Of a stretch of DNA of 13,168 nt, positions 1-6,854 are shown piece after piece. The notes under the pieces are model-generated. The model ran no database searches, had not been told where the DNA came from, and saw only the letters and a list, made by a program, of their open reading frames with translations. Origin of the DNA: Prevotella sp. CAG:732 (GTDB taxonomy: Bacteria; Bacteroidota; Bacteroidia; Bacteroidales; Bacteroidaceae). The stretch is from contig FR893232.1 of assembly GCA_000436035.1 (NCBI GenBank), forward strand, positions 5,136 to 18,303, in the 5' to 3' direction. Numbering within the stretch: the first letter of the stretch is position 1; every line of letters starts with the position of its first letter. A program made the translations under genes and the position numbers.

Positions 1-32
1 ATGAAGGGCATATATCCTTCCTTGATTTCCAT
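1..32 (-). CDS. Partial N-terminus, possible proline iminopeptidase (alpha/beta hydrolase)
   Basis: Reading leftward from an ATG at 32-30, ten intact codons give MEIKEGYMPF before the window ends. This string resembles the start of proline iminopeptidase-family alpha/beta hydrolases, which usually begin with a similar E-GY-PF stretch ahead of the HGGPG motif; that resemblance is from memory of the family. The gene call is supported by a good Bacteroidetes promoter about 30-60 nt upstream on the same strand (TTTG at 94-91, 20 nt spacer, TAATTTTG at 70-63). If correct, the product is a cytosolic peptidase that removes N-terminal proline. Only ten residues are visible, so the family is a tentative inference. 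The existence of a minus-strand gene start here is more secure than its name. Confidence 0.45.
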   Translation of the reverse strand, partial: MEIKEGYMPF

Positions 33-62
33 TGTCTTCAAATGTTTATATATTATAATGTG

Positions 63-94
63 CAAAATTATAAAAAAAATAGCAATAAAACAAA
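63..94 (-). promoter_or_regulatory. Bacteroidetes-type promoter for the leftward gene
   Basis: On the minus strand, TTTG (94-91) is followed by exactly 20 nt and TAATTTTG (70-63). This matches the Bacteroidetes primary-sigma consensus TTTG-N19-21-TAnnTTTG. The predicted transcript start near position 56 leaves a leader of about 25 nt before the ATG at 32. Confidence 0.6.
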
Positions 95-114
95 TCTATC
101 TCAATTATTTTCCG

Positions 115-122
115 TACTTTTG
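115..122 (+). promoter_or_regulatory. -7 promoter element for the carboxylesterase
   Basis: TACTTTTG at 115-122 fits the TAnnTTTG -7 consensus. No good -33 TTTG is present at the expected distance, so the promoter may be weak or need an activator. Transcription would begin near 129, giving a leader of about 70 nt before the ATG at 197. Confidence 0.45.
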
Positions 123-196
123 CAAAAGAAGTTTGATTATCAAGAATTTGATGACCATCAACGCAAAATAGTGACAACTAACAAATTATCAAGACA

Positions 197-1798
197 ATGA
201 AGAAAACGATATTATCTCTCGCCACACTGCTCCTCTCCATGAGCATGATGGCACAAACGCAAGTGAAGACCGCCGAGGGTATCCTCGAAGGCAAAGACCT
301 CTCAGGCATCACCATCTTCAAGGGCGTACCTTTCGCAGCCCCACCAGTAGGCAATCTGCGTTGGAAGGCTCCCCAGCCTGTGCAGAAATGGGAGGGCGTG
401 AGAAAGGCTACCGAATATGGTCCTAACCCGATGCAGGAAGCACTCTTCGGAGATATGAACTTCGGAACAAAGGTGAACAGCGAGGACTGTCTCTATCTGA
501 ATATCTGGACTCCAGCCAAGACGATGAAGGAACATCTGCCAGTGCTCATTTACTTCAATGGCGGTGGACTGATGGCAGGAAGTGGCAGCGAACCTCGATA
601 TGCTGGCGATGCGATGGCTCGAAAGGGCATCATCTCCATCACCGCCAATTATCGTGAGGGCATCTTCGGTTTCTTTGCCCATCCGCAACTCTCCAAGGAG
701 ACATCTTACAAAGGCTCTGGCAACTATGGTTTCATGGATCAAGTGGCTGCCATCCAATGGGTGAAAGACAACATCGAAGCCTTTGGTGGCGACCCTAACC
801 GCATCACCATCGTGGGCGAGTCAGCTGGAAGCATGTCGGTCAGTGCCTTGATGGCATCCCCTCTCTGCCAAGGTCTCTTTGCGCAAGCAATGGGTTCAAG
901 CGGTTCGGTGATGGGATTCAACAAGGTCCTTACCTTGAAGGAAGCCGAACAGAAAGGCGTGGAATTAGCCAAGCAGATTGGCAAGAAGAACATCAAGGAC
1001 CTGCGTGCCCTCCCTGCCGAGGAACTGATGAAACTTGCCGCCGTCAAAGCCGTTCCTACCTATAACATCGACGGCTATTTCCTGACCGAGCAGCCTACCG
1101 AGACTTTCGCTAAAGGCAATCAGACCAAGGTGCCTTTGCTCATCGGTGGCAACAATCAAGAGATGTCGCCATGGGCTGTGCTCGCTGGAAAGCAACCTAC
1201 CGTAGAGAATCTGAAAGCAGGAGCTAAGGCGATGTTTGGCGACAATGTGGACGAGGCATTCCGTCTCTATGGCATCAACAGCGACAAGGATGTGTTGGAG
1301 CAGCCAGGCATCAACCTCGCCTCCGACCTCTTCCTCGATTACTCCACATGGAAGTGGGGCAACATGCACAAGCTCACAAGCGGTAAACCTGTTTATCGCT
1401 ATCGTTATTGCCATCCTCGCCCAGCCATGGCTATCAAAGGAAAGGTGGCAGGACTGGCTGGCGGCGTAGTGGATGCCAAGGAAGGACAACCTCAGATGCC
1501 ACAAGATAAGGGTGCCGTTCACTCTGCCGACATCGAGTATGCAATGGGCACACTGCCTACCAACCGAGTATATGATTGGCAGCCAGAGGACTACATGGTA
1601 AGCGACATCTTCAGCCAATACTACGTGAACTTTGTGAAGACAGGCAACCCTAACGGCTTGGGTCTCGTAGAATGGCCATCCACCAATGGCAAGGCAGTAG
1701 CACCTGTGCTCCAGATTGATGTCAACACCACGGTGAAGGCAGATGAGCAGATGGAGAAGCGATATGACTTCATCGACAAATTTTTTACAGCAAAGTAG
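197..1798 (+). CDS. Secreted type-B carboxylesterase (alpha/beta hydrolase)
   Basis: A 533-residue hydrolase of the carboxylesterase/cholinesterase (type-B) family, expected to cleave carboxylic ester bonds outside the cytoplasm. Residues 1-20 form a signal peptide (KK, a hydrophobic stretch, then MAQ-T). Family landmarks are all present: a GVPFAAPP stretch at 43-50, the SEDCLYLNIW block at 95-104, a GGG oxyanion-hole loop at 122-124, and the nucleophile elbow GESAG at 207-211 with Ser209. Probable acid Glu322 lies in GGNNQEMSPW and probable catalytic His442 in AVHSADIEYAMG. The length is normal for the family. It stands alone, with its own promoter and a downstream terminator. The exact substrate cannot be read; in gut Bacteroidales such enzymes may deacetylate or deferuloylate plant glycans. 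The usual HGGG or YGGG of the oxyanion loop reads NGGG here. Confidence 0.9.
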   Translation: MKKTILSLATLLLSMSMMAQTQVKTAEGILEGKDLSGITIFKGVPFAAPPVGNLRWKAPQPVQKWEGVRKATEYGPNPMQEALFGDMNFGTKVNSEDCLYLNIWTPAKTMKEHLPVLIYFNGGGLMAGSGSEPRYAGDAMARKGIISITANYREGIFGFFAHPQLSKETSYKGSGNYGFMDQVAAIQWVKDNIEAFGGDPNRITIVGESAGSMSVSALMASPLCQGLFAQAMGSSGSVMGFNKVLTLKEAEQKGVELAKQIGKKNIKDLRALPAEELMKLAAVKAVPTYNIDGYFLTEQPTETFAKGNQTKVPLLIGGNNQEMSPWAVLAGKQPTVENLKAGAKAMFGDNVDEAFRLYGINSDKDVLEQPGINLASDLFLDYSTWKWGNMHKLTSGKPVYRYRYCHPRPAMAIKGKVAGLAGGVVDAKEGQPQMPQDKGAVHSADIEYAMGTLPTNRVYDWQPEDYMVSDIFSQYYVNFVKTGNPNGLGLVEWPSTNGKAVAPVLQIDVNTTVKADEQMEKRYDFIDKFFTAK

Positions 1799-1811
1799 AA
1801 GCAGTCAAAAG

Positions 1812-1843
1812 CTAGGGCAGAGAGGAAATTCTCCCTGCCCTAG
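1812..1843 (+). terminator. Hairpin just after the carboxylesterase
   Basis: A perfect 9-bp stem pairs 1812-1820 (CTAGGGCAG) with 1835-1843 (CTGCCCTAG). It is extended inward by GAG/CTC (1822-1824 with 1831-1833) around a 6-nt loop. It starts 13 nt after the stop codon. No U-tract follows, so it is more likely an mRNA 3'-end stabiliser or a first, weak stop ahead of the stronger hairpin at 1897-1932. Confidence 0.5.
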
Positions 1844-1887
1844 GAAAAATTCATACCTAGGCAGGGAAGAATTTATACCTAACTAGG
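1812..1887. repeat. Cluster of CTAGG motifs
   Basis: CTAGG occurs four times (1812, 1840, 1857 and 1883), two of them inside the palindrome CCTAGG (1839-1844 and 1856-1861). The palindromes are separated by similar AT-rich spacers (AAAATTCATA, AGAATTTATA). The copies allow several mutually exclusive short pairings. The pattern looks like a small degenerate intergenic repeat rather than coding sequence. Confidence 0.4.
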
Positions 1888-1939
1888 AAAAAAACAAAGT
1901 GGGGTGTGCCATCATTTCGGCACATCCCACTTCATTTTT
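1888..1939. terminator. Bidirectional intrinsic terminator between carboxylesterase and lpxB
   Basis: A 14-bp stem with one G-U pair joins 1897-1910 (AAGTGGGGTGTGCC) to 1919-1932 (GGCACATCCCACTT) across an 8-nt loop. A T-run follows on the plus strand (1935-1939), and an A-run of seven precedes it (1888-1894), giving a U-tract on the minus strand. It can therefore end both the carboxylesterase transcript and the convergent surE-lpxB transcript. Confidence 0.85.
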
Positions 1940-1975
1940 ATCGCTTCATCAATAATTTTTACATCATACTAAGAG

Positions 1976-2014
1976 GCATCACAGCATCACACGTAGAAGC
2001 ATCGCTGCATCATT
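1976..2014. repeat. Short GCATC octamer repeats at the 3' end of lpxB
   Basis: GCATCACA is tandemly duplicated at 1976-1991. After a 7-nt spacer, two further octamers start with GCATC (1999-2006, 2007-2014), the last overlapping the end of lpxB. Function is unknown; it may be slippage-derived sequence. Confidence 0.4.
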
Positions 2015-3416
2015 CTTCAGATGAAGTAGGCGGTTCACCTTCCCTTGCCCTCTGCTCCATTTCCTCGGCGATTCTCATTTGCTCTTCCGCCTTGCGCCGA
2101 GCACGCTCCGCTTCCTCTTGCGCTCTCTGACGAGCCAAGGCAGCCTCACGCTCAGCCTTCTCACGAGCCTTTTGCGCCTCTTGCTCCGCCTTGATTCTAG
2201 CTTGTTCAGCAGCCTCGGCAGCTGCTTTCGCCTCAGCCTCAGCTCGTTCCTTCGCCAATCGAATCATCTCCTCACGTTGCTTCTTGATCAAGTCATACAT
2301 GATAACAGAGGCTTCATCTGGAGCAATCTGGTCGCCCAGACGCTGGCGCACCTCCTGATATTCCGCCAACATCTTCTCCCTGCCCGGCATACCCGGCAGT
2401 ATCTGATAGAGTTCGTCGGCAATGCCATCCACCGTGAAGCGGTCGGCAAGCATCTCCTTCACGATCTCCTTGTTGGCTATCAAGTTGACAAGTGAGATAT
2501 ACTTCACCTTAATAATATGATTGAAGGCGAAGCGTATCAACTTAGGCACCGGTGTTTCATAGCATACCACTTGAGGCACATTGAAGAGAGCCGTCTCCAG
2601 CGTTGCCGTGCCGCTCGTCACGAGAGCCGCCTTGCTATTTGCCAAGAGAGGATAAGTCTTGTTTTTCACCAGTTTGACCGGCGTACCCATAATAAACTTC
2701 TCGTAATACTCATCCTCCACGGAAGGAGCACCAGCCAACACCATCTGATAGTCCTCAAATCGCTCCGCCACCTCTATCATCGCAGGCAGATTGTCTTTGA
2801 TTTCTTGCAGACGACTACCAGCCAGCAAGGCGATGATTGGCTTATGAATGTCAATATTATTCTCTTGGCAGAACTCAGCATAGCTCTGATGATAAGTAGC
2901 TCGAAACTCATATACTTCCTGGGCAGTCGGATTACCCACATAGTGGATAGAATAGTGATGCTTCTTCTCATAGAAAGGCACTTCGAACGGCAAGATAGAG
3001 AACATCTCGGCGATGTCTCGCTTGATGCTCCGGATGCGCCACTCCTTCCAAGCCCAAATCTTAGGGGATATATAGTAATAAGCAGGTAACAGCGTATTCT
3101 TTTTCAAGAACTTAGCGATACTGAGGTTGAATCCCGGATAATCCACCAATATCACGACATCCGGTTTCCAATTGACAATATCCTGTTTACACATCTTCAT
3201 ATTGGAGAAGATGGTACCCAAATGCAAGAGAACGGGCACAAAACCCATATAGGCAAGTTCCTTGTAATGCTTGACACGCGTACCTCCTTCGGCAGCCATC
3301 AAGTCGCCACCGAAGAAGCGAAACTCCGCCAATTCGTCCACTTTTTTCAACGAGCGCATCAACCTACTGGCATGAAGGTCGCCACTCGCCTCGCCTACTA
3401 TCAAATAATACTTCAT
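2010..3416 (-). CDS. lpxB: Lipid-A-disaccharide synthase with a charged C-terminal extension
   Basis: A peripheral inner-membrane glycosyltransferase (GT19) that condenses UDP-2,3-diacylglucosamine with lipid X to form lipid A disaccharide. Residues 1-378 cover the whole normal enzyme: the opening VGEASGD (7-13), GG-LMAAEG (36-44), VDYPGFN with Asp92 (91-97), the signature ISPK-WAW (116-123), LLAGSR (197-202) and the donor-site SGTATLETAL (268-277). The family is usually about 380 residues. Here a further 90 or so residues (379-468) form one Ala/Glu/Arg/Lys-rich segment with almost no hydrophobic core, predicted to be a long single helix or coiled coil, ending EPPTSSEE. The start sits 14 nt downstream of surE on the same strand, so the two are probably one transcript, ended by the hairpin at 1897-1932. 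The tail's function is unknown. Confidence 0.95.
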   Translation of the reverse strand: MKYYLIVGEASGDLHASRLMRSLKKVDELAEFRFFGGDLMAAEGGTRVKHYKELAYMGFVPVLLHLGTIFSNMKMCKQDIVNWKPDVVILVDYPGFNLSIAKFLKKNTLLPAYYYISPKIWAWKEWRIRSIKRDIAEMFSILPFEVPFYEKKHHYSIHYVGNPTAQEVYEFRATYHQSYAEFCQENNIDIHKPIIALLAGSRLQEIKDNLPAMIEVAERFEDYQMVLAGAPSVEDEYYEKFIMGTPVKLVKNKTYPLLANSKAALVTSGTATLETALFNVPQVVCYETPVPKLIRFAFNHIIKVKYISLVNLIANKEIVKEMLADRFTVDGIADELYQILPGMPGREKMLAEYQEVRQRLGDQIAPDEASVIMYDLIKKQREEMIRLAKERAEAEAKAAAEAAEQARIKAEQEAQKAREKAEREAALARQRAQEEAERARRKAEEQMRIAEEMEQRAREGEPPTSSEE

Positions 3417-3430
3417 AATTACAGATGGAG

Positions 3431-4204
3431 TTACAAGTTAGGAGACTGGAACTTCTCCAAGAAATCATAATCCGTGACATCTATCTTGGTAGGGGTAATC
3501 GAGATATAGCCATGCGAGAGAGCCCACTGGTCGGTATCGGTAGCCTCAGGCTCGTCGTTGCGATACTCGCCCACCATCCAATAGTAATCGTAGCCACGAG
3601 GGTGACGTCTCTTCACCACCTCATTAATCCAAGAACCTTGCGTCATACGGCACATCTTGAATCCCTTGAAAGGAGGTTGCACAGGGAAGTTGACATTCAA
3701 GCAAGTGCCATTAGGCAAGCCCTCGGCAATCACTTTCTTCACGATAGCCAGTATGCCATCTCGCAATGGAGTGAGGTCGGCGTTCTCATCATAGTTGCAA
3801 CTGCTGAAAGCCACGGAAGGAATATACTTCATACAACCCTCCTTTGCCACACCCATCGTACCAGAATAATGATTGTTGACACTGGAGTTGTCACCATGGT
3901 TGATACCACTCAGGATGATGTCGGGAGTACGTCCCACAAGCAGTTGGTCGAGTGCCAACTTCACACAATCGACAGGTGTTCCACTACACGACCAAACCTC
4001 GACCTCATCTCCCATGTTGTGACGTCGCTTCAATCGCAAAGGTTCGACAGCCGAGAAGGCACAACCGAAGCCAGAGCGAGCACTTTCCGGGGCGACGACC
4101 AGCACCTCGCACCAATCCTTGAGGAAGCTGACGAGCGTCTTGATACCATTGGCATGATAGCCATCATCATTTGAAATTAATACTAAAGGTCTCTTATTTT
4201 CCAT
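3431..4204 (-). CDS. surE: 5'/3'-nucleotidase SurE
   Basis: A 257-residue metal-dependent phosphatase that removes phosphate from nucleoside 5'- and 3'-monophosphates (and, in some members, polyphosphate); cytosolic. The length matches the family (about 250). Metal-site and family motifs are visible: ISNDDGYHANG with Asp13 and Asp14 at 10-20, APESARSGFG with Ser44 at 38-47, SGTPVDCVKLAL at 74-85, SGINHGDN with Asn102 at 99-106, and YSGTMGVAKEG at 113-123. It is the first gene of a two-gene minus-strand unit with lpxB. A -7 element lies 23-30 nt upstream of its ATG, and no Shine-Dalgarno is evident, as is usual in this phylum. Confidence 0.95.
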   Translation of the reverse strand: MENKRPLVLISNDDGYHANGIKTLVSFLKDWCEVLVVAPESARSGFGCAFSAVEPLRLKRRHNMGDEVEVWSCSGTPVDCVKLALDQLLVGRTPDIILSGINHGDNSSVNNHYSGTMGVAKEGCMKYIPSVAFSSCNYDENADLTPLRDGILAIVKKVIAEGLPNGTCLNVNFPVQPPFKGFKMCRMTQGSWINEVVKRRHPRGYDYYWMVGEYRNDEPEATDTDQWALSHGYISITPTKIDVTDYDFLEKFQSPNL

Positions 4205-4226
4205 AAAAATATCTTTCTTTTTGGTG

Positions 4227-4234
4227 CAAAAGTA
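4227..4234 (-). promoter_or_regulatory. -7 promoter element for surE-lpxB
   Basis: Minus-strand TACTTTTG (4234-4227) matches TAnnTTTG. It predicts a start near 4220 and a leader of about 15 nt. No clear -33 TTTG is found at the right spacing. Confidence 0.5.
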
Positions 4235-4276
4235 ATAAAAAAACTATAAAGTCACGTATTTCTCGCATAAAATATG

Positions 4277-4284
4277 TATCTTTG
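4277..4284 (+). promoter_or_regulatory. -7 promoter element for parA
   Basis: TATCTTTG (4277-4284) is a full match to TAnnTTTG, predicting transcription from about 4291 and a leader near 25 nt. It overlaps the codons that a longer ParA reading (ATG at 4274) would use, so it decides the start in favour of the ATG at 4316. The -33 region is not recognisable. Confidence 0.55.
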
Positions 4285-4315
4285 CATCGATTTTCACTAT
4301 TATAACGTACATAAA

Positions 4316-5080
4316 ATGGGAAAAATAATCGCATTAGCTAATCAAAAGGGTGGTGTCGGCAAGACAACCACTACTATCAACTTGGCTGCTTCGTTGGCCA
4401 CATTGGAGAAGACAGTGCTCGTAGTCGATGCCGACCCACAGGCGAATGCCTCCAGCGGTCTGGGAGTTGACATCAAGGAAGTAGATTGCTCTCTCTACGA
4501 GTGCATCATCGACCACGCCGATGTAAGAGATGCGATATACACCACCGACATCGACGGTCTCGACATCATCCCTAGCCACATCGACTTGGTGGGTGCGGAG
4601 ATAGAGATGCTCAACTTGCAGAATCGTGAGAAAGTGATCAAGACGCTCTTGGAGCCTATCCGCGATGACTATGACTTCATCCTCATTGACTGCTCCCCTT
4701 CGCTCGGTCTGATCACCGTCAACTCGCTCACCGCCGCCGACAGTGTCATCATCCCAGTGCAGTGCGAGTATTTCGCCCTGGAGGGTATCAGCAAGTTGCT
4801 CAACACCATCAAGATTATCAAGAGCAAGCTCAACCCGAAGCTCGAAATCGAAGGTTTCCTACTCACCATGTATGACAGCCGTCTCCGCCTCGCCAACCAG
4901 ATTTACGACGAGGTGAAGCGCCACTTCCAGGAATTGGTATTCAAGACCGTCATCCAGCGTAACGTGAAACTGAGTGAAAGTCCTAGCCACGGTTTGCCTG
5001 TCATCCTCTATGACGCAGAATCAAACGGTGCCAAGAACCATTTGGCATTGGCTAAGGAAATCATCAACAAGAACTCTTAA
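4316..5080 (+). CDS. parA: Chromosome partitioning ATPase ParA (Soj family)
   Basis: A 254-residue ParA/Soj P-loop ATPase that works with ParB to segregate replication origins; it binds DNA non-specifically as an ATP dimer. Seen directly: the deviant Walker A KGGVGKTTT at 11-19 with signature lysine 11, VVDADPQANASSGLG (36-50) as the A' motif with Asp40, Walker B FILIDCSPSLG (121-131) with Asp125, and a C-terminal RNVKLSESPSHG block typical of chromosomal ParA. The frame is open to an ATG at 4274. Those 14 extra residues lie on a promoter element and do not match the family N-terminus, so I chose the ATG at 4316. It is first in the plus-strand cluster parA-parB-DUF5683-mltD-rel and divergent from surE. 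Confidence 0.96.
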   Translation: MGKIIALANQKGGVGKTTTTINLAASLATLEKTVLVVDADPQANASSGLGVDIKEVDCSLYECIIDHADVRDAIYTTDIDGLDIIPSHIDLVGAEIEMLNLQNREKVIKTLLEPIRDDYDFILIDCSPSLGLITVNSLTAADSVIIPVQCEYFALEGISKLLNTIKIIKSKLNPKLEIEGFLLTMYDSRLRLANQIYDEVKRHFQELVFKTVIQRNVKLSESPSHGLPVILYDAESNGAKNHLALAKEIINKNS

Positions 5081-5130
5081 AAATGAAGAACGAAGAGTGA
5101 AGAATGAAAATATATCATTTATAATTTGAA
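5081..5130 (+). repeat. Repeat-like spacer between parA and parB
   Basis: The 50-nt gap has two parts. The first (5084-5109) is built of GAAGAATGA-like units and includes GAAGAGTGAAGAA (5092-5104), which recurs exactly at 6755-6767. The second, TATCATTTATAATTTGAA (5113-5130), matches 16 of 18 positions at 11771-11788. Two mini-ORFs (ATG at 5083 with 5 codons, ATG at 5104 with 6 codons) lie inside it. It behaves like a dispersed intergenic repeat; any role in translation of parB is speculation. Confidence 0.5.
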
Positions 5131-6042
5131 ATGGCAGTACACAAGAAATATAACAACGGTACGAAAAGCAATGCCCTGGGACGTGGACTCGATGCCCTCA
5201 TCTCGACAGAGAGCGTGAGAACCCAAGGCAGCAGCACCATCAATGAGATTGCCCTCGACCAAATCGAGGCAAATCCTAACCAACCTCGCCGTGAGTTTGA
5301 CGACGAGGCGCTCCACGAACTTGCCGAGAGCATCAAGGCCATCGGCATCATCCAGCCTATCACCTTAAGACAGGTATCAGAGAATAGATTCCAGATCATC
5401 GCCGGTGAGCGCCGTTGGCGTGCATCCCAGTTGGCTGGTCTTCTCGCCATCCCTGCCTACATCCGCACCATCAGCGATGAGAACGTGATGGAGATGGCTC
5501 TGGTGGAGAACATCCAGCGCCAAGACCTCAACGCCATCGAGATAGCCCTCGCTTATGAGCATCTCTTGGAAAACGAGGGAATGACACAGGAGAAAATCTC
5601 AGAGCGTGTAGGCAAGAGCCGTGCCGCCATCGCCAACTATCTCCGCTTACTCAAGCTTCCTGCACAAGTACAGATGGCTTTGCAGAAGAAGGAAATCGAC
5701 ATGGGACACTGCCGTGCCTTGTTGGCGCTCGACAGTCCTTCCCTGCAAATCAAGTTGTTCAAGGAGATACAGAAGAACGGCTACTCTGTAAGAAAGGTGG
5801 AAGAGATGGTACAGAAGTTGAAGAACGGCGAGGACATCGAGAGTGGCAAGAAGACCATCGCCTCCAAGGCACAGGTGCCAGAGGAGTTCACCTTGCTCAA
5901 GAACCGCCTGTCCCAGTTCCTCAACACCAAGGTACAGTTCACTTGCTCCCCAAAGGGCAAGGGCAAAATCAGCATTCCTTTTGCCAATGAGGAAGAGCTG
6001 GAAAGAATCATGAGCATTTTCGACCAATTGAAACAGGACTAA
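5131..6042 (+). CDS. parB: Chromosome partitioning protein ParB (Spo0J family)
   Basis: A 303-residue parS-binding CTPase that spreads along the origin region and stimulates ParA. Domains in order: a ParA-contacting N-terminus (basic, then LGRGLDALIS at 16-25); the N-terminal CTPase domain with ANPNQPRREFD (47-57), LAESIKAIGIIQPI (64-77) and the nucleotide motif GERRWRAS (92-99); ENIQRQDL (116-123); a helix-turn-helix parS reader at about 141-164 (MTQEKISERVGKSRAAIANY); and a C-terminal dimerisation segment (about 245-303). All key motifs are intact and the length is typical. It lies 50 nt after parA and 5 nt before the next gene, so co-transcription is very likely. No full parS site was found in the window. 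Confidence 0.97.
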   Translation: MAVHKKYNNGTKSNALGRGLDALISTESVRTQGSSTINEIALDQIEANPNQPRREFDDEALHELAESIKAIGIIQPITLRQVSENRFQIIAGERRWRASQLAGLLAIPAYIRTISDENVMEMALVENIQRQDLNAIEIALAYEHLLENEGMTQEKISERVGKSRAAIANYLRLLKLPAQVQMALQKKEIDMGHCRALLALDSPSLQIKLFKEIQKNGYSVRKVEEMVQKLKNGEDIESGKKTIASKAQVPEEFTLLKNRLSQFLNTKVQFTCSPKGKGKISIPFANEEELERIMSIFDQLKQD

Positions 6043-6047
6043 AGAAA

Positions 6048-6752
6048 GTGAAAATCAAATTATCACATATCTGCATCACTGCCTTGCTATGGCTGTCTTC
6101 CACTCCGATGCTGGCTCAGAAGGATTCCCTCTCATGGGATGCACCTGAAAGCATCAGCCTAGAAGACTCCATCACCCTAGACAGTGCTAAGCTCAGCAAG
6201 GCTTTGGCACCAAAGGCTTTGCGCAAGAAGCGCGACTGGGCCACTTGGCGACCTAACACCAAGCGTGCCCTGTGGCTAGCCTTGGTATTGCCGGGCGCAG
6301 GACAGATATACAACCGCAAATACTGGAAGCTTCCTATCATCTATGGAGGTTTTGTGGGATGTGCCTATGCGATGAGCTGGAACAACCAGATGTACCACGA
6401 CTACTCGCAGGCATACCTTGACATTATGGACGACGACCCCAACACGCAGAGCTACAATCAGTTCTTGCACCTGGGAGCCAAGATTGACGAGAGCAACATC
6501 GAGAGATACAAGGAGATTTTCCGCAAAAGAAAAGACCGTTTCCGCAGATGGAGAGACATGAGCATGTTTGTGATGATTGGCGTATATGCCCTATCTGTGA
6601 TAGATGCTTACGTCGATGCCTCCCTATCCGAGTTTGACATTTCCGATGACTTGTCGCTCAGATTCGAACCTACCATGCTCAACAATGAGTCGAGAGCACG
6701 CAATCCCTTCCGCTCATCCGTACTGGGGCTGCAATGCTCGCTCACTTTTTAA
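6048..6752 (+). CDS. DUF5683-type membrane protein of the parB locus
   Basis: A 234-residue envelope protein of unknown function. It matches what I know as the DUF5683 family found beside parB in Bacteroidetes. Residues 1-23 are a signal peptide ending in MLAQ. A polar stretch follows, then a TM2-like core: TKRALWLALVLPGAGQIYN (71-89) with the conserved GAGQIYNRKYWK block (83-94), a hydrophobic YGGFVGCAYAMSW (99-111) and a third membrane segment (171-189). A basic stretch RKRKDRFRRWRD (159-170) sits before the last helix and is probably cytoplasmic. The start is GTG at 6048, only 5 nt after the parB stop; no ATG upstream of the signal peptide is available. The spacing suggests translational coupling to parB. 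The role is unknown; location next to parB and a wall enzyme suggests an envelope or division-related task. Confidence 0.85.
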   Translation: MKIKLSHICITALLWLSSTPMLAQKDSLSWDAPESISLEDSITLDSAKLSKALAPKALRKKRDWATWRPNTKRALWLALVLPGAGQIYNRKYWKLPIIYGGFVGCAYAMSWNNQMYHDYSQAYLDIMDDDPNTQSYNQFLHLGAKIDESNIERYKEIFRKRKDRFRRWRDMSMFVMIGVYALSVIDAYVDASLSEFDISDDLSLRFEPTMLNNESRARNPFRSSVLGLQCSLTF

Positions 6753-6793
6753 GGGAAGAGTGAAGAAATCGTTTGGTTGAGAGGTTCTTCCCT
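6752..6793 (+). terminator. Weak hairpin after the DUF5683 gene
   Basis: AGGGAAGAG (6752-6760) can pair with TTCTTCCCT (6785-6793), 9 bp with one G-U pair, across a 24-nt loop. No T-run follows, only an AT-alternating stretch (6795-6818). It contains the GAAGAGTGAAGAA repeat (6755-6767) shared with the parA-parB gap. At most a partial terminator or processing site. Confidence 0.3.
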
Positions 6794-6854
6794 ATACATT
6801 ATTAATATATATATATAACAACTATACAACAGAAAAGACTATCAGAAAAAAATA

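Noticed and set aside
1..171. Plus-strand open frame of 56 codons at the left edge
   Set aside because: It runs through two predicted promoters, is AT-driven in composition and shows no protein-like pattern; the minus-strand stub is the better reading.
965..1618. 217-codon minus-strand frame inside the carboxylesterase
   Set aside because: The plus-strand frame carries the catalytic His442 and Glu322 in this stretch; the reverse frame shows no family features.
2079..2495. Leu/Ser-rich plus-strand frame opposite the LpxB tail
   Set aside because: Its composition is the direct antisense product of Glu/Arg/Lys/Ala codons in the LpxB tail. The lpxB frame is continuous with the catalytic domain.
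3425..4174. 249-codon plus-strand frame opposite surE
   Set aside because: Shadow of surE: the minus-strand reading has all SurE motifs, and this frame has none of any family.
4274..4315. Upstream ATG giving a 14-residue longer ParA
   Set aside because: The codons overlap a strong -7 promoter element (4277-4284), and the extra residues do not resemble the ParA N-terminus, which normally starts just before the KGGVGKTT motif.
4957..4972. Possible parS site inside parA
   Set aside because: ACGTGAAAC at 4962-4970 matches one half of the parS consensus, but the other half fails (about 11 of 16 overall). The codons encode the conserved RNVKLSES block, which explains the sequence.
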